Shown piece after piece: positions 16,243 through 24,403 of a DNA stretch of 64,000 nt. How positions within the stretch are numbered: the stretch's first letter is position 1; each line of letters opens with the position of its first letter. A program made the position numbers and the translations under genes. Source of the stretch: JACCSI01 sp963815285 (GTDB lineage Bacteria; Acidobacteriota; Vicinamibacteria; Vicinamibacterales; UBA2999); contig CAWFGB010000009.1 of assembly GCA_963815285.1 (NCBI GenBank), forward strand, positions 124,001 through 188,000, read 5' to 3'. The notes below the pieces were generated by a model. The model was not told where the DNA came from. It made no database searches and was given only the letters and a program-made list of their open reading frames with translations.

Positions 16243-17124
16243 ATGATGCCTCCCGCCTCGACCGCCGTCGCGGACGGCATGAACGACCTCGCGGTACCGG
16301 CTGTGAGCACGAAGCACCGCCTCCTGCTGGCTGTCATGCTGGTCGAGGCTGCCGTCCTGTTCGCCCCGACGGTTGCGTGGCTGATCGACCGGTGGACTCT
16401 GAGCGTGTGGCAGCATGCGCACGGCCTGCTGATTCCCCCGATCGTCGGCTACTTCGTCTATCAGGAACTGAAGCCGTTGGCCGCTCTGCCGCGCAGCTCG
16501 AGCACCCTGGGCTTCCTGTTTCTCGTGCCGGCCCTGGCGTTACACGCCCTCGATGCCGGCATGCACACGCAGCTGCTGTCAGCCGCGGCGCTCATGCTCT
16601 CGCTCCCGGGTTTTTCTCTGCTGCTGCTCGGGAGCCGACGCACCAGAGCCATCGCGTTCCCGCTGGCGTTTCTCGCCTTTTCCCTGCCAATCCCGCTGGC
16701 GTTCACCGAGCAGATTCATTGGCAGCTGCGGCAGATAGCGACTGCCGGCACTTCGGCGATCGTCCCGTTGCTCGGCATCCCGCTGTTCGTGGAAGGCACA
16801 ACCCTTCACATGGCCAACGGCGCGCTCGAAGTGGCCGACGCCTGCAGCGGCTTCTCGACGCTCTACGCCGCGGTCGCGGTTGCGGCGCTGACGGCGTATT
16901 CGACACATTCGCCGATGCGGCGAGCCGTGGTCCTGCTGAGCGCGGTGCCGCTGGCGATTGCGGCGAATCTGTTGCGCGTCATCGCGCTGGTGCTGCTCGT
17001 CGTCTGGCGGGGGCCGGCCATACTCGAGACGTTCGTGCATCCGCTTTCGGGCCTCGCCACCTTTGCGCTGGTGCTGCCGGTGATTTTCTGGCTGGGCGAA
17101 GACCGCAGGGGAGCAGCCCGATGA
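16243..17124 (+). CDS. Exosortase (Xrt family transpeptidase)
   Basis: 293 residues with about eight membrane helices. The three exosortase catalytic residues are present: Cys201 in ADACSGFSTLYA, Arg245 in ANLLRVIALVLLV and His266 in FVHPLSGLATF. The enzyme cleaves C-terminal PEP-CTERM signals at the inner membrane during protein export; the two substrates at 10.0 and 10.8 kb carry such tails. It lacks the fused EpsI-type C-terminal domain of long exosortases; that domain is encoded by the next gene, which overlaps by ATGA. The subtype (XrtA or another) cannot be fixed by eye. Confidence 0.95.
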   Translation: MMPPASTAVADGMNDLAVPAVSTKHRLLLAVMLVEAAVLFAPTVAWLIDRWTLSVWQHAHGLLIPPIVGYFVYQELKPLAALPRSSSTLGFLFLVPALALHALDAGMHTQLLSAAALMLSLPGFSLLLLGSRRTRAIAFPLAFLAFSLPIPLAFTEQIHWQLRQIATAGTSAIVPLLGIPLFVEGTTLHMANGALEVADACSGFSTLYAAVAVAALTAYSTHSPMRRAVVLLSAVPLAIAANLLRVIALVLLVVWRGPAILETFVHPLSGLATFALVLPVIFWLGEDRRGAAR

Positions 17125-17741
17125 CAATCTCGCACCGCTTCGTTCCTGCCGCCTGCGTCTTGATAGCGGCCGCGCTGGTGCCGACGATCATCCACAGTTA
17201 TTCAGCAGGCGCCCACGACGATGGCCTCAAGGCGGCAGCGATTCCCCCGGTTCTCGCCGGCTTTGACTCTGTGCCCAGCGACCGAGCCGCCACCTGGGGC
17301 AAGCGGCGCTTCGACAGCGATGACTGGACCGAGCGGGTCTATCGCACTACGAGCGGCGAGGAGCTCAAGCTGACCGTCGTCCGGTCCTTCGATCCCAAGA
17401 GCGTCTATCACCACCCGGAACTCGCCGTCGCCTATCGCACGTCTTTCGGCGGCGAAGAAGTTCGCAGGTTCGACGCGCGTCCCGATGTCCCGGTTCACGT
17501 TTTGAAGCCGGGCGCCGGCGTGCGGGCCAGCGCGATGTATGTGTTGCACTACGATACGCGGTTTGTGGACAACCCGATCGCGTTTCAGATTCGAGCGGCC
17601 GGCGAGCTCTTGTTCAGCAAGCGGCGGCCGATGACGTTGTTCTTCCTCCTCAACGAGAGCCGGCGATCGGACGAACAGTCCAGGGGATCCGCTGAAGCCG
17701 CGCTGATGTTCGCGGCGATTGACGCATTTCTGGATCAATAG
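17121..17741 (+). CDS. EpsI-like exosortase-associated periplasmic protein
   Basis: 206 residues with an N-terminal signal or anchor (about 1-30, VPAACVLIAAALVPTIIHSY) and an EpsI/exosortase C-terminal-associated domain: WTERVYRTTSGEELKLTVV..., SVYHHPELAVAYRTSF, VHVLKPGAGVRASAMYVLHY. In many exosortase loci this domain is fused to the enzyme or directly follows it; its biochemical role is not known. The ATG at 17121 lies in an ATGA overlap with the exosortase stop, so the two are coupled. Its last 92 bases overlap the 3' end of the convergent beta-helix gene. The family call rests on position and pattern. Confidence 0.82.
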   Translation: MTISHRFVPAACVLIAAALVPTIIHSYSAGAHDDGLKAAAIPPVLAGFDSVPSDRAATWGKRRFDSDDWTERVYRTTSGEELKLTVVRSFDPKSVYHHPELAVAYRTSFGGEEVRRFDARPDVPVHVLKPGAGVRASAMYVLHYDTRFVDNPIAFQIRAAGELLFSKRRPMTLFFLLNESRRSDEQSRGSAEAALMFAAIDAFLDQ

Positions 17742-19095
17742 CCGGTTGGCCAGGCGGCAGCGTGGCCCCCTCATACGCTCCTACGTCGGGCGCGCGACCC
17801 ACCGGTCGTTTGACGCCACCCCGGTCGATCACGACCTCAGGAAGAGTGACCCCCGCGTCAATCGCCCGGGCCTCTGCGGTAAGTCGGTAGTCGTGACGCG
17901 AGGCATCCACGAACCAGTCTTCGGCAGCGAGCAGGTTTGACGGATCGACTGCCTCCGGTGGGCGTTGGCCCAGCAGCAGCAGATTGCGCACGTTCAACCC
18001 CTTGTCGTCCGACTCTGCCGCCTGGAATGGCCGGGTGACAGCTTTTCCGATCGTGTTGTGCCAGATTTGCAGCCGCTGAATGTCGTCCTCGTAGCGATAG
18101 GCGGTGCTCACGCTGTGCACGACTGCATTGACTACGGTGACCCACGCGCCCGGTCCGGTTCGGCCACCGCCACGGAGCCGGAAGGCGATCTCTGAATCGA
18201 ACACCGTCACCCCGTCGAGCCTGGCGTCGACGTGTTCTTTGAGGTTGAAGGCCGCCATGTTGGTGATGAGCCCGTTCTGAAACCCCCACGCCGTGACGTT
18301 GCGGATCGTGAGCCGGGCGCGCGGGAGGTTTGCGGCCGCTTTGGTGTCGATCGCGTTCTCCCCAGGCACCGTGCCCGCTGCAAATCCGTTCTCGTCCCCG
18401 GCCAGCGGCTCGAGCCAGATGCGCACGCCATCGAGCGCGACGTCGTTCCACCCGGGTGCCGCCCGCCCGGGATCGACTTGTACGCCGTCGCCCGAGAACG
18501 TGTGGATGTCGGTATCGCGGATCGTCAGTTGCTGCACCGGTCCGGCGGCGATGCCGTGGGCGTCGGTGCGTCCGCCCCCCGCATTGAGGGCGTGATGAAT
18601 CAGGCAACGTTCAATCAGCACGCCGGTGGGGCCAGCCATGTCAATCAAGTCGCCGGTGGAGCGTCGTACCTCGGAATGGCGCAGCGTTAGGTAATGAGCG
18701 CCACCGCTGACCCGGACCGTATCGGACGCGCCATACTCCCCGTCGAGTACCAGCCCGTCAACCGTGAAGTAGGTATGATCGACGGTGAGCACGCGGCCCG
18801 ATGAGGTCACCACCACAGACCCTCTTCCATCGGCTGACCGAAGCGTGATGCGACCGCTCGACTGACCGTCGCGGACCGTCTGGAGGCGCTCGCGATAGGT
18901 TCCGGCGAGGACGGTCACGACGTCGCCTGGTTGCGCTGCCATGAGCGCGTCCTGAATGCGGCCGAACGGTGCGGCGATGGTGCCGCCGCCACTCCCACCA
19001 GGTGCGACGAACCATTCCGCGGCAGCGGCGGGTAGCGCCGTGACAATACACGCAGCGAGTGCGGCGATGAAGCGAGTCAGCTGGACCCGGGGCAT
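17650..19095 (-). CDS. Secreted right-handed parallel beta-helix protein
   Basis: About 481 residues. The signal peptide (RFIAALAACIVTALPAAAAE) is followed by the WFVAPGGSGGGTIAAPFG...QPGDVVTVLAGTY opening typical of pectate-lyase-like/DUF1565 beta-helix proteins. Repeated coils follow (LTVDHTYFTVDGLVLDGEYG, LTIRDTDIHTFSGDGVQV, RLQIWHNTIG) and a closing APDVGAYEG. Such proteins bind or cleave acidic polysaccharides outside the cell, so a lyase acting on the exopolysaccharide is possible, but no catalytic residues can be assigned. The ATG at 19095 is preferred to 19125 because it starts the signal peptide directly. The last 30 or so residues extend beyond the fold and overlap the EpsI-like gene. 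Confidence 0.82.
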   Translation of the reverse strand: MPRVQLTRFIAALAACIVTALPAAAAEWFVAPGGSGGGTIAAPFGRIQDALMAAQPGDVVTVLAGTYRERLQTVRDGQSSGRITLRSADGRGSVVVTSSGRVLTVDHTYFTVDGLVLDGEYGASDTVRVSGGAHYLTLRHSEVRRSTGDLIDMAGPTGVLIERCLIHHALNAGGGRTDAHGIAAGPVQQLTIRDTDIHTFSGDGVQVDPGRAAPGWNDVALDGVRIWLEPLAGDENGFAAGTVPGENAIDTKAAANLPRARLTIRNVTAWGFQNGLITNMAAFNLKEHVDARLDGVTVFDSEIAFRLRGGGRTGPGAWVTVVNAVVHSVSTAYRYEDDIQRLQIWHNTIGKAVTRPFQAAESDDKGLNVRNLLLLGQRPPEAVDPSNLLAAEDWFVDASRHDYRLTAEARAIDAGVTLPEVVIDRGGVKRPVGRAPDVGAYEGATLPPGQPAIDPEMRQSPRTSARLQRIPWTVRPIAGSR

Positions 19096-19130
19096 TTGCT
19101 TCCAAACCTCAGTGTGAGGCGCCATCGCCG

Positions 19131-21164
19131 GTGAATCAAGCCATTCCAGCAGAGCGGGTTAGACTTGGACATCGGGGACAAGACACGCGAGTGGTGAAAT
19201 TTCTCAAACTGTGGGCGCTCGTCACGCTGGCTGCCGCCTCGATGATCTCCGCGGCCGATGCGTGGCTGCTCGAGCGGAGTCGCGGATTGTTCACCGGTGG
19301 CTTCCTCAGCGTCGATCACCTGCAGGGCAGCGGGGCGGTCACCAGTTTCATTGTGCTGTCGCTCCTCATTGACGCTGCGGCCGCCGGAGTGCTGGCAGGC
19401 ATCGCGATGTATTTTCTTGCGGGCGGGCGCGTGCGCACGCCGGCAGCGATCGCCGGCGGATTTCTTCTGGCCACTGGGCCGCTGGTCGCCGCCCAGATCA
19501 TCGAGTTCCAACTGGTGCGGTTGCTTGGCACCGGATTCGATCTGGCGCTGATGTTCGATCTGACCGGCCGAAGCGTGAGCGAGATGCTGGCGGTCTCGGC
19601 CTCGCACCTGCTTGTTCCGGCGCTGGTGCTCGCCGGTGCAAGCGTGGTGGCCGGCGGCGTGATCTGGGCCATCAACAAGGCACCGGCCGAGCCTTTTGCT
19701 GCGCCGCCGTTCCGGGTGCTCGCCGCCCCGGCGTTACTGCTCGTGGCCGCGTGTGTCGCCTTGGCGCTCGCGGTGACGGTCAGCGCGTCACTCGAAAACG
19801 GGTTGCTGCGAAAACCGTCCGGGCAGGCGCTCCGCGTCATCGTTGCGGCGGCAACCGATGTGGACCGCGACGGGTTCGGGCTCATCGGCGCGCAGACCGA
19901 TCCAGAACCGTTCGACGATCGCGTCTTCCCCTACGCCGCGGACGTCCCCGGCAACGGCGTAGACGAAGATGGTCTGGCTGGCGATCTGCCGCCGAACGCG
20001 GAGAAGTATCCCGAGCCCTCAGTACCTGAGACGTTCTGGCCGCGTACGCCCGACGTCGTGCTGTTCGGGCTCGAAAGCTTCCGCGCCGATCTGGTCGGCG
20101 CCAGACACGACGGCCAGCCAGTGACACCGACGATGGATGCGTTAGCGGCGCGCGGTCTGTCCTCGCGCCAGGCCTACTCGCACAACGGCTACACTGTGCA
20201 ATCTCGTTTCCATCTCTTCGCCGGCACACTCACCGCCGCGGCCGGTGCACGTACGTTGATCGATGACTTCGTGGCAAAGGGGTATGTCGTCGGATACTTT
20301 TCCGGGCAGGATGAGTCGTTCGGCAGCGACGAGTACCGGGTCGGCTACGATCGCGCCCACGTCGCGTTCGACGCGCGTTCGGACATGTCGCGGCGATATT
20401 CCACCTTCGCCACTCCCGGAAGCCTGGCCGTGCCAGCCGAGGTCGTCCAGGAGCGCATCGAGTCGTTTCTCGGCGATCGCACCGGCGATCCACGGCCCAT
20501 GTTCATGTATGTCAGCTTCGAGGACACGCACTTCCCGTATTCTCACAAGGGGATCGATTCGCTGGTCTCCAACGTCCGTCTCCCAAGGGAGCAGATCGTC
20601 CCGGAGCAGAAGGAGGCGCTCTGGGCCACCTACGCGAACACCGTGGCAAATGTCGATCGCGCGGTCGGAGCCGTGCTGGAACGCGTCCGCCACGTGCGTG
20701 GCCGGGACCCAGCCGTCATCATCACGGCCGATCACGGCGAGAGCTTGTTCGAGGCTGGCTTTCTCGGCCATGGTCATGCCCTCAACGACGTGCAGACGCG
20801 AGTGCCGCTGATCGTCGCCAACCTGCCGATGCGCGTGCCGGACACGTTTAGTCACATCGATTTGCGCAGCGCGCTCAACGCGGCGCTGGCGGTCGCACCG
20901 GACGTTCCCGCCACGCCGGTTCTCGAGCCGACGGACCGCCCTGTGTTTCAATATCTCGGTGATCTCAGGCGCCCTCGACAGATTGGGTGGCTTCGAGGCG
21001 GCGCGCGATTCGTTTTCGATTTCAGAACCGGGCGCGTGCAAGCGTGGGACGACGTCTGGCGGCTTCCTGCGGCGCTGACGCGGACTCAGGTACTCAGAGT
21101 TCGAGCAGTTGATTCATCAGTGGGAATGGATCAACCTGGCGCGCCGTCACAGTCGTGCGGATAG
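19131..21164 (+). CDS. Membrane sulfatase / LTA-synthase-like phosphotransferase
   Basis: 677 residues. Five or so membrane helices fill about 20-235. A short calcium-motif-like insert follows (about 243-290, DVDRDGFG...GNGVDEDGLAGDL), then an alkaline-phosphatase-superfamily catalytic domain (about 305-620). The latter contains FGLESFRAD, NGYTVQSRFHLF with putative nucleophile Thr355, and the metal-site motif ADHGES...GHGHALNDVQTRVPLIV. There is no Cys in the C/SxPxR sulfatase position, so phosphoglycerol or phosphoethanolamine transfer fits better than sulfate-ester cleavage. Active-site orientation is periplasmic. The GTG at 19131 is used; GTG codons at 19191/19194 are alternatives. It is divergent from the beta-helix gene. 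Confidence 0.8.
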   Translation: MNQAIPAERVRLGHRGQDTRVVKFLKLWALVTLAAASMISAADAWLLERSRGLFTGGFLSVDHLQGSGAVTSFIVLSLLIDAAAAGVLAGIAMYFLAGGRVRTPAAIAGGFLLATGPLVAAQIIEFQLVRLLGTGFDLALMFDLTGRSVSEMLAVSASHLLVPALVLAGASVVAGGVIWAINKAPAEPFAAPPFRVLAAPALLLVAACVALALAVTVSASLENGLLRKPSGQALRVIVAAATDVDRDGFGLIGAQTDPEPFDDRVFPYAADVPGNGVDEDGLAGDLPPNAEKYPEPSVPETFWPRTPDVVLFGLESFRADLVGARHDGQPVTPTMDALAARGLSSRQAYSHNGYTVQSRFHLFAGTLTAAAGARTLIDDFVAKGYVVGYFSGQDESFGSDEYRVGYDRAHVAFDARSDMSRRYSTFATPGSLAVPAEVVQERIESFLGDRTGDPRPMFMYVSFEDTHFPYSHKGIDSLVSNVRLPREQIVPEQKEALWATYANTVANVDRAVGAVLERVRHVRGRDPAVIITADHGESLFEAGFLGHGHALNDVQTRVPLIVANLPMRVPDTFSHIDLRSALNAALAVAPDVPATPVLEPTDRPVFQYLGDLRRPRQIGWLRGGARFVFDFRTGRVQAWDDVWRLPAALTRTQVLRVRAVDSSVGMDQPGAPSQSCG

Positions 21165-21186
21165 TGAATAGGGCCGGAGGAGGCCT

Positions 21187-21816
21187 GTGACGCGTCGTCG
21201 CGCTGGTCGCTACGTCGGCCTTGTCGTCGTCGGTCTGGTCCTGTCATGGATGGTGGTGAGCGCCGGGCCTGCCTTGGTGGTGCAGGTTCCCGTCGCCGAC
21301 CCGGAGGTGATCGTCTCGCTGGCGAGCCACGAGTGGGAGCGGCTGCCGACGACCGCTCGGCTTGCCGCAGAACATCCAGACGCCGTGGTCCTACTGACCG
21401 AGCCTGGTGAAGTGACTGAGTTCAATTGTCACGACTGCTCGAATCGAGTCCATCGCCTGCGTTGGCTTGGAGTGCCGGACAAGCGTGTTCGGCTCGTGGC
21501 GTTGACGGACCCGGGGACCTACGGGGAGGCTGTCGCCGCGGTCGGCTACGCGCGGAGTGCTGGCCTCCGCCGTCTGGTGGTCGTGACATCGCCGTATCAC
21601 ACCCGCCGCTGCCTGGCGGTCTTCCGCAAGGTGTTTCAGGGAACTGACGTGGAGATCGGCGTCGAGCCGGCATCGGATTCGGTTGCGCGCCCTGCACGGT
21701 GGTGGTTCGGTGGCTACGACCGCGCGTATGTTGCCTACGAGTGGGCTGCCATTGCCTATTACGCCTGGAAATACGGAGTGGCCCCATCGGCACCAACTTC
21801 AAACACCCAAAGCTGA
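21187..21816 (+). CDS. YdcF/ElyC/SanA-family envelope protein (DUF218)
   Basis: 209 residues with one N-terminal membrane anchor (about 8-32) and a DUF218-type domain: DPEVIVSLASHEWERLPTTA, AVVLLTEPGE, VALTDPGTYGEAVAAVGYAR, LRRLVVVTSPYHTRRCLAVFRKVF. The SPYHTxR segment is characteristic of the family, which acts in envelope or peptidoglycan-related processes with no settled reaction. The start is a GTG at 21187 directly after GGAGGAGGC, a strong ribosome site. It follows the sulfatase by 22 bases on the same strand, so the two are probably co-transcribed. Confidence 0.78.
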   Translation: MTRRRAGRYVGLVVVGLVLSWMVVSAGPALVVQVPVADPEVIVSLASHEWERLPTTARLAAEHPDAVVLLTEPGEVTEFNCHDCSNRVHRLRWLGVPDKRVRLVALTDPGTYGEAVAAVGYARSAGLRRLVVVTSPYHTRRCLAVFRKVFQGTDVEIGVEPASDSVARPARWWFGGYDRAYVAYEWAAIAYYAWKYGVAPSAPTSNTQS

Positions 21817-21910
21817 CGGTTCAAAACCTGGCAGGCTAAGCGCCATCGCACATTTTTCCGCGAGTTCGCAGCAACCGGGTAGCAGTAGACTGACCGCGCC
21901 AGCGCAAAAG

Positions 21911-23025
21911 ATGAATCGACGAGCTTTCATCCTGAGTTCCTGCGCCAGTTTCCTGGCCCGCCATCTCGCCGAGGCCCAAACCGTCCCCCTTTTGGACGAG
22001 GCGATACGCGACATTCTCCGTCGTCGCATTGACGTTGAGAAACGCGCGACCGGCATGGCCGTCGGGATCGTCGAGCGTGGACGCCGACGGGTGATCGTTT
22101 ACGGCAAACAGGACTCGGGCGATGCACGATCCATTGCCGCAGATACGCTGTTCGAAATCGGTTCGCTGACGAAGGTCTTCACGGCGCTCCTTCTGGCCGA
22201 CATGGTGCATCGCAAGGAACTGAAGTTCGACGATCCCGTCGATCCCTACCTGGCGTCTGGACTTCGTACGCCGCAACGCAACGGGCGAGCGATCACGCTG
22301 GCGGATCTGGCGACCCACACGTCCGGGCTTCCGTTGTTCCCTCCCATCACCGGTAACCCTCTCGACTCCCTGGCGCGTTACACCGCTTCCGATCTGCGCT
22401 CGTGGCTCGCCAGCCTGACTTTGTCGCGGGACCCGGGTGCCCGGTGGGAATACTCCAATGTTGGGTATGGCCTTGTGGGTCTGGCACTCGCGAATAAGGC
22501 TGGAACCACGTACGACGCTCTGCTTAACCGTCGCATCATCGGTCCGCTGAGACTGAAGGACACGGCCCTTCATCCGTCGGGCGACGCGACCCGGCGACTT
22601 GCAGTCGGACACGATCCGAGGCTGGCGCCGATTCCGCCGCTCGATCTCGGCATCTTCGCTCCGGCCGGGGCACTCCGCTCCACCGTGAGAACCTGCTGAG
22701 TTTTGTCAGTGCGGTGTTGCCCAATTCACGCTCGCCGTTGGAAACGCCGGCCCAGTTGCTCTTGAGCATTCGTCGACCGGCTCCGGCGATTGGAGGAGAT
22801 CAGGCACTCGGCTGGGATGTGGTTACCGGAACCGATCCGTTTGTCGCCAAGGATGGCGTGACCGCCGGACAGGCAGCTTCCGTCGTTCTCGATGCGACGA
22901 AGCAAACCGGCGTCGTCGTGCTCTCGAATGCTTTGCCGGTGAAAATGAAGGCACCGCCGGATGGAGGCGTCGGCGCAGCGGACCTGGCGCGACATTTGAT
23001 GCGACCAGCGTTGCCGGTCAGCTAG
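21911..23025 (+). pseudogene. Serine beta-lactamase-family hydrolase, single-base frameshift
   Basis: A class-C-beta-lactamase-like serine hydrolase broken by one base. The first part (ATG 21911) has a signal-like N-terminus, SLTK (Ser85, Lys88), the YSNVGYGLVGLAL motif and FAPAGALRSTV. It then hits a stop at 22697-22699. Reading the same bases one position back from 22687 gives ENLLSFVSAVLPNSRSPLE and continues to 23025 with GQAASVVLDATKQTGVVVLSN, the expected C-terminus. A lost G at about 22687 (GTGGAG to GTGAG) explains the break. Such proteins act on beta-lactams, peptidoglycan peptides or esters. The break is either a real mutation or a sequencing error. Confidence 0.88.
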
Positions 23026-23101
23026 TTTCCTATTTTGAGCCGCGGGGAGTCTGGCATGCCTGAAACAGTGGTCGCCCTCACGACGGGGTTCGACCGTAGT
23101 T

Positions 23102-23125
23102 AGTCGCCCTCCATGGCGACTTTAT
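23102..23125 (+). terminator. Weak terminator-like hairpin after the beta-lactamase-family gene
   Basis: AGTCGCC (23102-23108) and GGCGACT (23115-23121) with a 6-base loop, followed by TTATT. The stem is only 7 bp and the U-tract is short. The rest of the gap 23026-23272 shows nothing else recognisable. Confidence 0.4.
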
Positions 23126-23272
23126 TGCTGACCCAGACGGACCTTTGCACCGTCGCGGCCCCAGTTGAAGATGACTACTTGTTTGTTTGCAATAGGTTAG
23201 CTGGATCTCGCAGCCCGGCGGAATGGTAGCGACCTTGCTCTGATCCCGCCGCAGCCGTTCGTCTACCCATTC

Positions 23273-24403
23273 ATGGCCAAGCGCAGGATTACGTACCCCG
23301 TTTATCGTCAACCGTCACACATCACCTTTGGAACCGGCAGCACCCGAACCCTGGGCGACCCGGAGGTGGCCACAGGGGCCGTGTTCCTGATTTCGGGCCA
23401 AGAGGGTGTCCGTGACGTGCTTCGGCGCGCGTTTGCCAAGTCTGAGAACACGTTCGACGAGTGGCCGGTGCTGGAGAAGCCTCCGGGTGAGCCGACGGGC
23501 GAAGCCATTCGGATCGCTGCCGAGTGGCTGTCTCGCCACCCGGCGACACGGCTGGTGGCCGTCGGAGGCGGGTCAGTACTCGACTGGGCGCGATTGGCGG
23601 GCGCCGCGGCGGGTGAGTGGCTGGACCTCGACTCTGGCCAGACGCGTGAACCGGCGGCGACCTGGATCCGCCCAGAGTTGGTGCTCGTGCCCACGACCTG
23701 CGGTAGCGGCGCGGAAGCGGCGGGGGTGGCGGTCTATACCGTAAACGGGCAGAAGCGCCCCGTCGTCTCCCCCAGCTTCATCGCGGACCGGGTGGTCCTG
23801 GACGCGGAATTTTTGAGCGCATTCGATGCGACGTCTGTGGCCCCTTTCCTCTGCGATGCGCTCAGCCACGCGATCGAAGCGTTCGTGTCGATTGTTCCGA
23901 ATCCGCTGGCCAAACACGCCGCGGCTTCGGCGCTGCAGGTGATTCTCGATCATCGAGATGTGCACGATCACTGCAGTCGCGAACGACTGATGGAGGCGGG
24001 CTATTTGGGCGGTGTAGCGGCATCGAATTGTTCGGTCGGCGTCGTCCACGCCTTTGCCCATGCGCTTGCGGGCGATGGGGTGCCGCATGGAGTCGCCAAC
24101 GGGTTGGGACTGAGCGCTGGCATCGCCACCAATCAAACCACGAGCGAAATGGACGCGCTCCTCGGGCGGATGAAGTTGGCCTCGACCGAAGCCTTGCAGC
24201 AAGCGATCACTCCCATCGTGTCGGTCGCCCTAACGAGCAACCATGCGCGGCACGTGTCTGGCTTGCTTGCCCACCGAGCCGATCGCGATCGAATTCTCGC
24301 GTCGATGGACGCGGACGTGTGCCTGCGCAGCAACCCGCGTCGGCTGCAACGAGATGATCTCGAGGCATTCCTCGACCGGGTGGCTGGCGATATCCGGACG
24401 TGA
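23273..24403 (+). CDS. Iron-containing alcohol dehydrogenase family protein
   Basis: 376 residues of the Fe-ADH/dehydroquinate-synthase-like superfamily. The N-terminal nucleotide-binding half has LVAVGGGSVLDWARL and VPTTCGSGAEA. The C-terminal helical half has the metal-ligand pattern DALSHAIEAFVS, VVHAFAHALAGDGVPHGVANG (Asp plus three His). It should interconvert an aldehyde or ketone and an alcohol with NAD(P)H in the cytoplasm. It is the first gene of a seven-gene chain; its TGA stop overlaps the GTG of the AMP ligase (GTGA). In this context it could reduce the aldehyde released by the LuxC homologue. The substrate is unknown. Confidence 0.88.
   Translation: MAKRRITYPVYRQPSHITFGTGSTRTLGDPEVATGAVFLISGQEGVRDVLRRAFAKSENTFDEWPVLEKPPGEPTGEAIRIAAEWLSRHPATRLVAVGGGSVLDWARLAGAAAGEWLDLDSGQTREPAATWIRPELVLVPTTCGSGAEAAGVAVYTVNGQKRPVVSPSFIADRVVLDAEFLSAFDATSVAPFLCDALSHAIEAFVSIVPNPLAKHAAASALQVILDHRDVHDHCSRERLMEAGYLGGVAASNCSVGVVHAFAHALAGDGVPHGVANGLGLSAGIATNQTTSEMDALLGRMKLASTEALQQAITPIVSVALTSNHARHVSGLLAHRADRDRILASMDADVCLRSNPRRLQRDDLEAFLDRVAGDIRT

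Noticed and set aside
16377..17120. A long upstream extension in the frame of the EpsI-like gene
   Set aside because: This part lies within the exosortase gene in another frame, is Arg/Ala-rich without family match, and the ATG at 17121 has the ATGA overlap and starts a signal segment.
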